Source: Prevotellaceae bacterium UBA1746
GTDB taxonomy: Bacteria; Bacteroidota; Bacteroidia; Bacteroidales; Bacteroidaceae
Direction: 5' to 3'
Assembly: GCA_002314875.1 (NCBI GenBank)
Contig: DCHS01000049.1
Span: 18,845 to 82,844 of the forward strand
DNA length: 64,000 nucleotides
The notes under the pieces were generated by a model. It was not told where the DNA came from, made no database searches, and saw nothing but the letters and a program-made list of their open reading frames with translations. Below are positions 33,460 through 41,442 of the stretch, piece after piece. How positions within the stretch are numbered: the stretch's first letter is position 1; every line of letters begins with the position of its first letter. Made by a program: the position numbers and the translations under genes.

Positions 33460-35127
33460 ATGAAAAAGTATATTTCACTGTTTGCCGTAGTTGGTGCACT
33501 CTCTATGGCATCTTGTTCTGACTTCCTGGACACTCAGCCCGAAGGTACCTATTCATCTACAACTTATTTCCAGAATGACCAGCAGGCTATCGACGCAATG
33601 GACGCAGTTTACGCTCGCCTTGCACAGGAAAACATGTTCGGTCGTGATATCTTCTGGGAGCAGGCTTGCGGTACTGATGTAGTATGGGGCCGTACCCGTT
33701 CATATCCTACCCTTGCTACCATGCAGTACACGGGTGACGAAAGTCCCCTCCGTGGTTTCTGGGAACAGTGCTACAAGTTTGGCGCTCGTGCTAACTGGGT
33801 AGTTGCTTCTCTTCTCGATAAGCAGAAGAACACTGAACTTACTGCTATCGAAACCCGTACGCTTGGTGAGGCTTACTTCATGCGTGCTATCTACCACTTC
33901 TACATTGCTTATCGTTATGGTACCGATGAAGTTGGTGTTCCCTTCTGCAAGTATGAGGATTATCCCAGTGGTTACGACTATTCTATCCCCACTCAGCAGC
34001 CTTCTGTAATGGAGAACTATCGTTTGATCATCGAAGACCTCCAGAAGGCAGAAGCTCTTCTTCCCGGTTCTTATGATGCAGCAAACTTCGGTCGCGCACA
34101 GAAGCTCTCTTGCGTAGGTTACATGGCTAAGGTTTATGCTTATTGGGCATGCTGGGACAAGAGCCAGTGGGCTAACGTAGTTACCTGCGTTAACAAGCTC
34201 GAAAGCTCTTACGGTCGCGCTCTTTGTGCTGACTACAACCAGAACTTCACCGACGATATGACCAAGTGGGACAACTCAGAGTACATCTTCTCTATGCCCT
34301 CTAATGGTGGTGTTAACGGTGGTGGTTGCGAGTTCCCCGGTGTAATCCTTGAGAACAAGGGTTGGGGTATCTTCAACGGTTGGGGCCAGAACAAGCCCTC
34401 TTACGATATCTTCGAGCAGTTCTGCCAGGATGATGCTAACCTCATCGATCCCGCTAAGGGCAACGTTCGTAAGGTTCGTTCAGTTCTTGAATACGGTCAG
34501 GAATTCCAGTTCTTCGGTGAAACTCGTCGCTTCTACTCAACTTCTGACGTTGAAGCTGGTTTCATGATCAACAAGTATATGGAACCCTTCGGACACAAGG
34601 ACGCTACTGCTGACCTTGAAAACGGTATGGGTTATGTTAACCCCAATGGTGACTGGCCTACCGTTCGTTTGAATATCCCCCTCATCCGTTTCTCTGAACT
34701 CCTTCTCCTCCGTGCTGAGGCTAAGATCATGCAGGGTCAGGATGGTTCTGCAGACATCAACAAGGTACGTAATCGTGCTAACGTGAAGTCTCTCGACCAC
34801 ACCGCTACCATGGCAGATATCTACCACGAGCGTCGCGTTGAACTCGCATTCGAATTCTACGATCACGCATTCGACCTCAAGCGTTGGCACAAGGGTGGCG
34901 ATGCTACCATCAAGGCTCTCGCAGAAAAGGAACTTACTACGAATCCTCGCGTTCGTAACTACGAAGATCGTTCTAATCCCGATTCTCCCTGCACAGTAGG
35001 TGTTTACGGTGATGGTTCTGTCCTCAAGGATGGTAAGTACAACGATGGTCAGATGACCTTCCCCTTCCCCAGCGAACAGGTTGCTAAGTCTAACGGTGCT
35101 CTCGTCCAGAACTCTTACTGGAAGTAA
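33460..35127 (+). CDS. SusD/RagB-type glycan-binding outer-membrane lipoprotein
   Basis: This 555-aa lipoprotein has its lipobox at LSMASC (Cys19). SusD/RagB features follow: SDFLDTQPEGTYSS after the Cys, tetratricopeptide-like helices (TLGEAYFMRAIYHFYIAYR), and the conserved C-terminal blocks FSELLLLRAEAKIMQG and HERRVELAFEFYDHAFDLKR. SusD forms the lid on its SusC partner and captures the glycan. It is co-transcribed with the SusC-OmpA fusion, 20 bp apart, and closed by a strong terminator. Substrate specificity is inferred only from the mannosidase genes that follow. Confidence 0.93.
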   Translation: MKKYISLFAVVGALSMASCSDFLDTQPEGTYSSTTYFQNDQQAIDAMDAVYARLAQENMFGRDIFWEQACGTDVVWGRTRSYPTLATMQYTGDESPLRGFWEQCYKFGARANWVVASLLDKQKNTELTAIETRTLGEAYFMRAIYHFYIAYRYGTDEVGVPFCKYEDYPSGYDYSIPTQQPSVMENYRLIIEDLQKAEALLPGSYDAANFGRAQKLSCVGYMAKVYAYWACWDKSQWANVVTCVNKLESSYGRALCADYNQNFTDDMTKWDNSEYIFSMPSNGGVNGGGCEFPGVILENKGWGIFNGWGQNKPSYDIFEQFCQDDANLIDPAKGNVRKVRSVLEYGQEFQFFGETRRFYSTSDVEAGFMINKYMEPFGHKDATADLENGMGYVNPNGDWPTVRLNIPLIRFSELLLLRAEAKIMQGQDGSADINKVRNRANVKSLDHTATMADIYHERRVELAFEFYDHAFDLKRWHKGGDATIKALAEKELTTNPRVRNYEDRSNPDSPCTVGVYGDGSVLKDGKYNDGQMTFPFPSEQVAKSNGALVQNSYWK

Positions 35128-35195
35128 TCTCACTTAGGTCTCCTTTTATATTAGGATTTTCTAATAATAATAGGAGTTCCTGACGTATAATACCC

Positions 35196-35243
35196 GGTTC
35201 CTCACCCACGCCCAGCGATGGGTGGGGAACCTTTTCTTTTTCC
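35196..35243 (+). terminator. Terminator after the SusCD pair
   Basis: GGTTCCTCACCCA pairs with TGGGTGGGGAACC (one G-T pair) over a 10-nt loop, followed by TTTTCTTTTT. It separates SusCD from the enzyme genes downstream. Confidence 0.92.
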
Positions 35244-35324
35244 TTAGATATTTAGTTTCCTGCAGCGGTAGATTATTTATTTACGCCCGGGAAATAAATT
35301 TCTACCTCCGACGTTTTTCTTGTG

Positions 35325-35424
35325 TCACAAGTTTGATATACTCGTGTCACAGAAGTGAGAATATATTATCACAATAGTGAGAATATCGAATTACAATAGT
35401 AGAAATATCGAATCACAATAGTGA
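35325..35424. repeat. Five TCAC-N4-GTGA boxes at an exact 22-bp period
   Basis: Boxes start at 35325 (TCACAAGTTTGA, degenerate), 35347 (TCACAGAAGTGA), 35369 (TCACAATAGTGA), 35391 (TTACAATAGTAG, degenerate) and 35413 (TCACAATAGTGA). The 10-bp linkers are also similar (GAATATCGAA and variants). Each box is a short inverted repeat, and the 22-bp step places them on one DNA face, as expected for cooperative binding of a dimeric protein. They lie about 160 bp upstream of the metallophosphoesterase gene. Confidence 0.85.
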
Positions 35425-35479
35425 GTAAACAAAAAGGTCCGTCCTAAAAGAATAAATCTCCGAAGTAATTATTTCTTTC

Positions 35480-35558
35480 TCCTACTTAGAAATTTCTTAG
35501 CGAGATGTACTGCCTCCTACTATATTCTTAGTGAGATGTGCAATCTCCTCTAATATAT
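35480..35558 (+). repeat. Imperfect direct repeats of about 31 bp in the leader of the enzyme operon
   Basis: TTCTTAGCGAGATGTACTGC (35494) and TTCTTAGTGAGATGTGCAAT (35525) each continue into a CTCCT and TA-rich stretch. A partial further copy (CTCCTACTTAG) precedes them at 35480. The second copy ends about 24 bases before the ATG at 35582. The rest of the 35244-35581 stretch holds only the box array at 35325-35424 and AT-rich sequence. Confidence 0.7.
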
Positions 35559-35581
35559 ATTTATTGCTTTTATTTATTGCT

Positions 35582-37108
35582 ATGAAAAAGATATCTGCCT
35601 TATTTACCCTGGCATTTGCAATTTCTTCCACTGCTTTTGCTGCTGACAACCTTCCTTCCCTTCGCTTCCATGACGGTCATTTCCGTATCGCGCAGTTCAC
35701 GGACTTCCATTGGGGCCATAATGGTTTCAGTGTCGAGGACAATCGCAATATGGTATTCCATGTTGTTGAAACGCAGAAACCTGACCTGATTGTTTTGACG
35801 GGCGACAATGTTACTGACGGCAAGTCTGAAACAGGTTGGAACCAGATTATCAGCATGCTTGAGGAAACAAAGGTTCCTTATGCCATCGTTTTGGGCAACC
35901 ATGATGCAGAGTGCGAAGAAGGCGTGACGGCTGATACCATTTTCGGTTGGCTTCAGCAGAGGACGACACGCTGCATGAACGCTTACGGTGCAAAGGGTAT
36001 CTATGGCCATGGCAATAAAGCGCTCCCTATTCTTAGTGAGAAGGGAGATAGAACGGCATCGGTGGTCTATTGCATCGACTCCAACGATTATCCGCAGGAT
36101 CCCGATCATGCTATGTACAGTTATTATGACTATATCCATCCGGATCAGATTGCGTGGTATGTCAACGAGAGCAACCATTTTACTACCCAGAACAATGGCA
36201 AGCCTGTTCCTTCTGTAGCCTATTTCCATATCTGCGTTCCTGAGTTCCAGGTTGTGGCAGATGATCCTACCCATTTTGGCCGTTATCAGGAACCGACATG
36301 TCCTGCTGGCGTGAATACGGGTTTCTTCGGAGCGGCATATATCCAGAAGGACATCATGGGTATGTTTGTGGGTCATGACCATTCGAATGACTATATTGGT
36401 ATTCACAACGGTATCGCTTTGGCGTATGGCCGTCAGTCCGGTGTAATTGACACCCAGGAACTCGACCTTCTTTTCGCTGATGCTGACGAAATAGCAAGGA
36501 CGCCGCAGGGAAGCCGTATTGTAGAATTGACCGAGGGCCAGCGTGTGTTCTCTACCTGGGTTTGCTCAATGAAGGAGGTGGAACCGCGATACTATTATCC
36601 CCTCGGCTTTAACGATTCCATGAAGCAGGAACTTCATCCTGCGGTGGATGTGAAGGTGACGGGCAATGGCATTGCCTACCGTTATTATGAGAATGGAGGT
36701 ACGGAGAGTTGTGCTGACATGTTCTCCAAGGGTAAACTCGTTGAAGAGGGAGTCATGGACAATTTTGACATTTCCAAGGCCCGTGCAGAAGATTATTTCG
36801 GCTATGATTTCACCTCATATCTGCTCATTGACGAATCAGGACCATACCGCTTCACTCTGTCTTCCGATGACGGCAGTGTTCTCTATATTGATGGTGTAAA
36901 GGTTGTGGATAATGATGGCAGCCACAGCGGTACGATCAAGTATGGCTTTATCGGCCTTGAAAAGGGCTATCATCATCTTCAGCTGCATTATTTTGAGGAT
37001 TATTCGGGTCAGTCCCTTAATTTGACTTACGGCAGTATGTCTCTGGGTGAGCAGGCGATTCCTTCCAACAAACTTTTCTTAACGAAAACAGGTTCCCGTA
37101 AGAAATAA
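35582..37108 (+). CDS. Exported calcineurin-like metallophosphoesterase with C-terminal PA14-like domain
   Basis: This 508-aa protein has a signal peptide (MKKISALFTLAFAISSTAFA); the frame is open 51 bp upstream, but the start at 35582 puts the signal at the N-terminus. Metallophosphoesterase motifs appear in order: AQFTDFHWGH, VLTGDNV, VLGNHDAE and FVGHDHSND. Residues about 410-500 form a PA14/GLEYA-like carbohydrate-binding domain (SDDGSVLYIDGVKVVDNDG). The catalytic domain removes phosphate groups from small or glycan substrates in the periplasm. It opens the seven-gene run of mannose- and phosphate-directed enzymes and shares its PA14-like module with the next gene. Confidence 0.85.
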   Translation: MKKISALFTLAFAISSTAFAADNLPSLRFHDGHFRIAQFTDFHWGHNGFSVEDNRNMVFHVVETQKPDLIVLTGDNVTDGKSETGWNQIISMLEETKVPYAIVLGNHDAECEEGVTADTIFGWLQQRTTRCMNAYGAKGIYGHGNKALPILSEKGDRTASVVYCIDSNDYPQDPDHAMYSYYDYIHPDQIAWYVNESNHFTTQNNGKPVPSVAYFHICVPEFQVVADDPTHFGRYQEPTCPAGVNTGFFGAAYIQKDIMGMFVGHDHSNDYIGIHNGIALAYGRQSGVIDTQELDLLFADADEIARTPQGSRIVELTEGQRVFSTWVCSMKEVEPRYYYPLGFNDSMKQELHPAVDVKVTGNGIAYRYYENGGTESCADMFSKGKLVEEGVMDNFDISKARAEDYFGYDFTSYLLIDESGPYRFTLSSDDGSVLYIDGVKVVDNDGSHSGTIKYGFIGLEKGYHHLQLHYFEDYSGQSLNLTYGSMSLGEQAIPSNKLFLTKTGSRKK

Positions 37109-37145
37109 AATTTCTTAAAATCATGTTAGTTTGAAGAGTTTTTAT

Positions 37146-37153
37146 TATCTTTG
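37146..37153 (+). promoter_or_regulatory. -7-like element upstream of the GH92 gene
   Basis: TATCTTTG lies 29 bp before the GH92 start. No -33 element at the right distance was found, so this may be an internal promoter of the operon or a chance match. Confidence 0.35.
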
Positions 37154-37181
37154 CAGACCAAACAAACCGAAATTGAATACA

Positions 37182-40160
37182 ATGAAGAAAATTGTAGTTT
37201 TCCTTTTTGCTATCCTCGCCCTGGCAGCATGCCAGAAAGAAGACAACCGCACTCCGAGAGAATGTGTCGATCCCATGGTCGGCACCGGTGCACACGGCCA
37301 TACCTTCCCCGGCGCTACCGTTCCCCACGGCGCAGTACAGTTGAGTCCCGATACCCGTTCCGGCAACTGGGATGCAGCTTCCGGCTATCATTACAGCGAT
37401 TCCGCTTTGGTCGGTTTCAGCCATAATCACCTTTCTGGTACAGGCTGTACGGATTTAGGTGACGTCCTCGTTCGCCCTACCTACGAGTCCATCGATAGTC
37501 TGTTGGTTACCTCCAAGGTTGATCAGCAGAATTCTCCCGGTGACCAGATCCACCCCGTGACATTCTCCCATGACAACGAGCATGCTGAGGCAGGTTACTA
37601 TAGCGTGACATTGGACGACGGTATTTCCTGCGAACTAACCGCAACAACCCACTGCGGTATCCATCGCTATGCCTTTGATGCCGAAAAGAACGGTTCCCTC
37701 GTCTTCGATATGACCCACCTCCTCTCCGCCGAAGACTGCGTGGTAGAAATGGAAGTGAACCAGACCGGCGAAAACGAAGTGAGCGGTTATCGCGTCACCA
37801 ACGGCTGGTCCCCCAATCGCTACATCTTCTTCGTTGCCCGTTTCTCAAAGCCCATCTCCGAAATCGAAGAGACCAATGTCCGTGGTATTCTCGGCGTTCA
37901 TTTCGAAAAAGCAGATACCGTTGAAGTTCAGGTGGGTGTTTCCCAGGTAAGCGAAGACGGTGCTCGTCTGAACCTTGAAACAGAATGTGGAAAGACGATC
38001 GGCGAACCTCAATTCTCGTTTGAAACCCTTCGTGCTGCTGCTCAGAAGCAGTGGGATGATGCCCTTGGCAAGATTGAAGTCAAGGGTGGCAGCAAAGACG
38101 AGCGCACGAATTTCTACACCGCCCTTTACCACACCATGGTGGCTCCCAATATCGTCAGCGATGTCGATGGCAAATACCGCCGCAACAACGACCAGATTGC
38201 CCAGGTCCCCGAAGGTCAGGAGCGTTACAGCACCCTCTCCCTCTGGGATACCTTCCGTGCCCTCCATCCCCTGTTGACTTTGGTGGATTCCGCCCTCGTT
38301 TCCAACATCTGTTACTCAATGCTCGACATGTACGAGGCACAGGGACAGATGCCCCTCTGGCCCTTGGCTTCCGGCGAGACCGAATGTATGATTGGTTACC
38401 ATAGCGCCAGCGTTGTCGCTGATGCCTATCTCAAGGGTATCTGGCCTGCAAAGGGTGATGAAGCGACAGCTCAGAAAGCCCTCGCTGCTCTCGTTCACTC
38501 CTCTAAGATTAATAAGAAGGGTGGTGAGGCCTATACCAATTTGGGCTACATACCTTCTGATAAGCGCAATGAAAATGTTTCCTGCTGTTTGGAATACAGC
38601 TATGACGACTGGTGTATTGCCCGCATGGCAGAAAAGTTAGGAAATGCAGAAGTTGCAGAAGAATACTATGAACGAGCTCATAACTATCAGCACGTGTTCG
38701 ACGGCCAGACCAGTTTCTTCCGTGGCAAGCGTGCCGATGGCAATTGGAGCGAAAACTTCAACAGTTTTGAACCCGGTCGCGACTATACCGAGGCAACGGC
38801 TTGGCAGTACCGCTTCGGTGCTCTCCACGATATTTATGGCATGATGCAGTTGTATGGTGGCCAGGAAAAGTTCACCCAACAGTTGGATAGCCTCTTCCTC
38901 GTCTCTTCAAAACTCGATGGCGAGCAGAGTGACATCAGTGGTCTTGTTGGTCAGTATGCTCATGGCAATGAACCTTCTCACCACATGGCCTATCTTTATA
39001 ACTATATAGGTCAGCCTTGGAAAACACAGGAAATGACACGTCGTCTCTTGAAAGAAATGTACCAGCCTACCCCTGAGGGTATTTCCGGTAATGAAGACTG
39101 TGGACAGATGTCTGCCTGGTACGTGATGACTGCTATGGGCCTTTATAATGTGGCTCCCGCAAGCAAGCAGTACGACCTCACTTCTCCGATTTTCTCTCAG
39201 GTAACCCTTCATCTCTATAACGGCAAGACCTTTGTCATCCATGCAGAAAAGGCAAAGAAAGCCAAGTATATCGACAAGGTTGAGCTTGCCAAGAGCGAAG
39301 ATGCTGCGGCAGAACAACAGGAAGTTCCTGGTAGTTTCATCCAGCACGATGATATTATGGAAGGTGGCGTATTGACTTTCCAAATGTCGAAGTCTCCCAA
39401 CAAGGATCGAGGCACCGAAATTTCATCTGCTGCCATGAGCATGTCAACAAAGCCTGCTGCAAGCGTTCCTTATGTTGACCATGACTTGTTCCTCTTCATC
39501 GATAATACCGATGTAAAACTCGCAACATTGACCGATGGTGCAGAGATTCACTATACCCTCGACGGTACAGAACCCACGGAAGCCTCTCCCGTTTACAAGG
39601 AACCGCTTCATTTGACGGAGTCTGCTGTGATCAAAGCTATTGCAACAAAGCAAGGTTACGAGCCCAGTTGTGTAATGTCTGTTAAGGCGACGAAGGCTGT
39701 TTATCGTCCTTCAATTACTGCTGACGTGAAAGAAAAAGGTTGTAATTACATCTATGTCGAAGGATATTTCAGCAAGGTGGCAGACCTCGATGGTGGTGTG
39801 CAGAAAGATGGTGGCTGGATGAGCGAACCTTCACTTGAGAAGAGACTTCGTGATGACCATTTCGGTTACATCTTCAAAGGTTTCATAGATGTTCCCGAAG
39901 AAGGTATTTATGTCTTTGCTACCAAGACGGATGACGGTTCCGTACTTTATATTGACAACGAACTCGTTGTGGACAATGACGGTAGCCATGCTGCCATTAC
40001 GGCAACAGGCCGCATTCCATTGGCAAAGGGTCTTCACAGCTATCGCTTCCTCTATCTTGAAGATTACGAAGGCGAAGCGCTGGAGTGGTTCTGGCAGTTG
40101 CCTTCTGGTAAGGAACTGGTTAAGATTCCTGCAAGCAATCTTTATGTAAATAAACGATAA
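37182..40160 (+). CDS. GH92 alpha-mannosidase lipoprotein with chitobiase-C-like and PA14-like domains
   Basis: This 992-aa protein has a lipobox at ALAAC (Cys17), which fixes the start. The GH92 N-domain starts with PMVGTGAHGHTFPGATVPHG. The catalytic (alpha/alpha)6 domain holds GNEPSHHMAYLYNY and SGNEDCGQMSAWYVMTAMGL, which carry the catalytic and Ca2+-site residues. After about residue 745 come a beta-hexosaminidase-C-like module (YTLDGTEPTEASPVYKEPL) and a PA14-like domain (TDDGSVLYIDNELVVDNDG). GH92 enzymes are Ca2+-dependent exo-alpha-mannosidases (1,2; 1,3; 1,4; 1,6). Linkage cannot be told by eye. It is longer than usual members (about 730-760 aa) because of the two added modules. Confidence 0.93.
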   Translation: MKKIVVFLFAILALAACQKEDNRTPRECVDPMVGTGAHGHTFPGATVPHGAVQLSPDTRSGNWDAASGYHYSDSALVGFSHNHLSGTGCTDLGDVLVRPTYESIDSLLVTSKVDQQNSPGDQIHPVTFSHDNEHAEAGYYSVTLDDGISCELTATTHCGIHRYAFDAEKNGSLVFDMTHLLSAEDCVVEMEVNQTGENEVSGYRVTNGWSPNRYIFFVARFSKPISEIEETNVRGILGVHFEKADTVEVQVGVSQVSEDGARLNLETECGKTIGEPQFSFETLRAAAQKQWDDALGKIEVKGGSKDERTNFYTALYHTMVAPNIVSDVDGKYRRNNDQIAQVPEGQERYSTLSLWDTFRALHPLLTLVDSALVSNICYSMLDMYEAQGQMPLWPLASGETECMIGYHSASVVADAYLKGIWPAKGDEATAQKALAALVHSSKINKKGGEAYTNLGYIPSDKRNENVSCCLEYSYDDWCIARMAEKLGNAEVAEEYYERAHNYQHVFDGQTSFFRGKRADGNWSENFNSFEPGRDYTEATAWQYRFGALHDIYGMMQLYGGQEKFTQQLDSLFLVSSKLDGEQSDISGLVGQYAHGNEPSHHMAYLYNYIGQPWKTQEMTRRLLKEMYQPTPEGISGNEDCGQMSAWYVMTAMGLYNVAPASKQYDLTSPIFSQVTLHLYNGKTFVIHAEKAKKAKYIDKVELAKSEDAAAEQQEVPGSFIQHDDIMEGGVLTFQMSKSPNKDRGTEISSAAMSMSTKPAASVPYVDHDLFLFIDNTDVKLATLTDGAEIHYTLDGTEPTEASPVYKEPLHLTESAVIKAIATKQGYEPSCVMSVKATKAVYRPSITADVKEKGCNYIYVEGYFSKVADLDGGVQKDGGWMSEPSLEKRLRDDHFGYIFKGFIDVPEEGIYVFATKTDDGSVLYIDNELVVDNDGSHAAITATGRIPLAKGLHSYRFLYLEDYEGEALEWFWQLPSGKELVKIPASNLYVNKR

Positions 40161-40211
40161 GAATACCCAGCTTAACTGGCTTTTTAGAAAAATCAATAAT
40201 AATACTCAGAT

Positions 40212-41381
40212 ATGAAAACAAAGAACATCCTTCTTACCTTTGCATTGTCCATGGCTGCCACTGCTGCAATGGCAAACGATCGTACCGATAAACTCCAGAC
40301 TTATGTGCTCGATGCGCCTTACGAGGTAACACCCGTCAGCGTTCCAGAAAAGGCAAAGCGTCCCAAGAACGTCATTTTGATGATTGGCGACGGTATGAGC
40401 CTTATGCATGTTTACACCGCTTGGACTGCAAACCGTGGTAAGTTGTTCCTGACCGAATCCAATCCTCATGTTGGTCTGGCAAAGACCCTTTGCGCCAACC
40501 GCCTGATTACTGATAGTGGTGCTGGTGGTTCTTTCCTTGCAACCGGTGTGATGACACGCTACCACAGTGTTGGCGTGGATGCTGAAGGCAATCCCGTTCC
40601 CTCACTTGTAGATTTCGCAGCCGACCGCAACATGGGTACTGGTATGTCCTTCACTTGCCGTATCTGGGACGCCACTCCTTCCGATTTCAACTGTCACCAG
40701 GTTGACCGCGATGAAGAATACGCCGTTTGTGCTGACTATGCAAAGTGCCGCATGGACTATGTGTTAGGTGCAGGATATGACAAGATGATCAACCGTGAAG
40801 ACGGCCGAAATATAATGAAGGAACTCGAGGCAAGAGGTTATCATACCGCCTACTCATGGCCCGATGCCCAGAAACTCGAAACACTTCCCATCTTCGCTTT
40901 GACAGAACCCCACGACACTCCGCTTCCCAAGGATCGCGGTGACCGCTTGGCTCAGACCACTATCAAAGGTCTTGATCTTCTGAAGGCACAAAGCAGCAAG
41001 AGTACGCCCAAGAGCGAAAGAAAGAACGGTTTCTTCTTCATGTGCGAAGGTTCACAGTTGGATGACTATGGCCACTTCAACGAACTTCCTCTGTTGATGG
41101 AAGAAATGCATGACTTCGACAAGACGATTGGTGCTGTTCTCGAATGGGCTGCACGCGATGGCGAAACCCTCGTAGTCGTTACTGCAGACCACGAAACCGG
41201 CGGTTTGACCCTCGTTGGTGGCGAATTGGCAAAGGGCGAAGTTCAGTGTAAGTTCTCCACTACCGATCATAGCGGTATCATGGTTCCTGTCTATGCGTTT
41301 GGTCCTGGTGCTTCTACCTTTGACGGCATTTACACCCAGGGTGATGTCAACAAGAAAATCAAGGAACTCCTTTCCAAGTAA
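40212..41381 (+). CDS. Alkaline phosphatase
   Basis: This 389-aa exported protein has a signal peptide (NILLTFALSMAATAAMA). Metal and nucleophile motifs of the alkaline phosphatase superfamily are seen: LMIGDGMSLMHV (first metal Asp), ITDSGAGGSFLATG (Ser nucleophile region), CEGSQLDDYGH and VTADHETGGL. It hydrolyses phosphomonoesters in the periplasm. Its place between two mannosidase genes suggests it clears phosphate from mannose glycans that would block the exo-mannosidases (inference), although general phosphate scavenging is an alternative. Confidence 0.88.
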   Translation: MKTKNILLTFALSMAATAAMANDRTDKLQTYVLDAPYEVTPVSVPEKAKRPKNVILMIGDGMSLMHVYTAWTANRGKLFLTESNPHVGLAKTLCANRLITDSGAGGSFLATGVMTRYHSVGVDAEGNPVPSLVDFAADRNMGTGMSFTCRIWDATPSDFNCHQVDRDEEYAVCADYAKCRMDYVLGAGYDKMINREDGRNIMKELEARGYHTAYSWPDAQKLETLPIFALTEPHDTPLPKDRGDRLAQTTIKGLDLLKAQSSKSTPKSERKNGFFFMCEGSQLDDYGHFNELPLLMEEMHDFDKTIGAVLEWAARDGETLVVVTADHETGGLTLVGGELAKGEVQCKFSTTDHSGIMVPVYAFGPGASTFDGIYTQGDVNKKIKELLSK

Positions 41382-41442
41382 ATACAATCAGGAAACCTTT
41401 GTTTCTGAAATAAAGTTTTCGCAACTCTCTAATTCTTAGATT

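Noticed and set aside
33460..35127. SusD gene as part of one transcript with the metallophosphoesterase gene
   Set aside because: A strong terminator at 35196 and about 350 bp with repeat arrays separate them, so two units are more likely.
35325..35424. CRISPR-like array
   Set aside because: The 22-bp period leaves only 10-bp linkers that are themselves similar, so there are no spacers.
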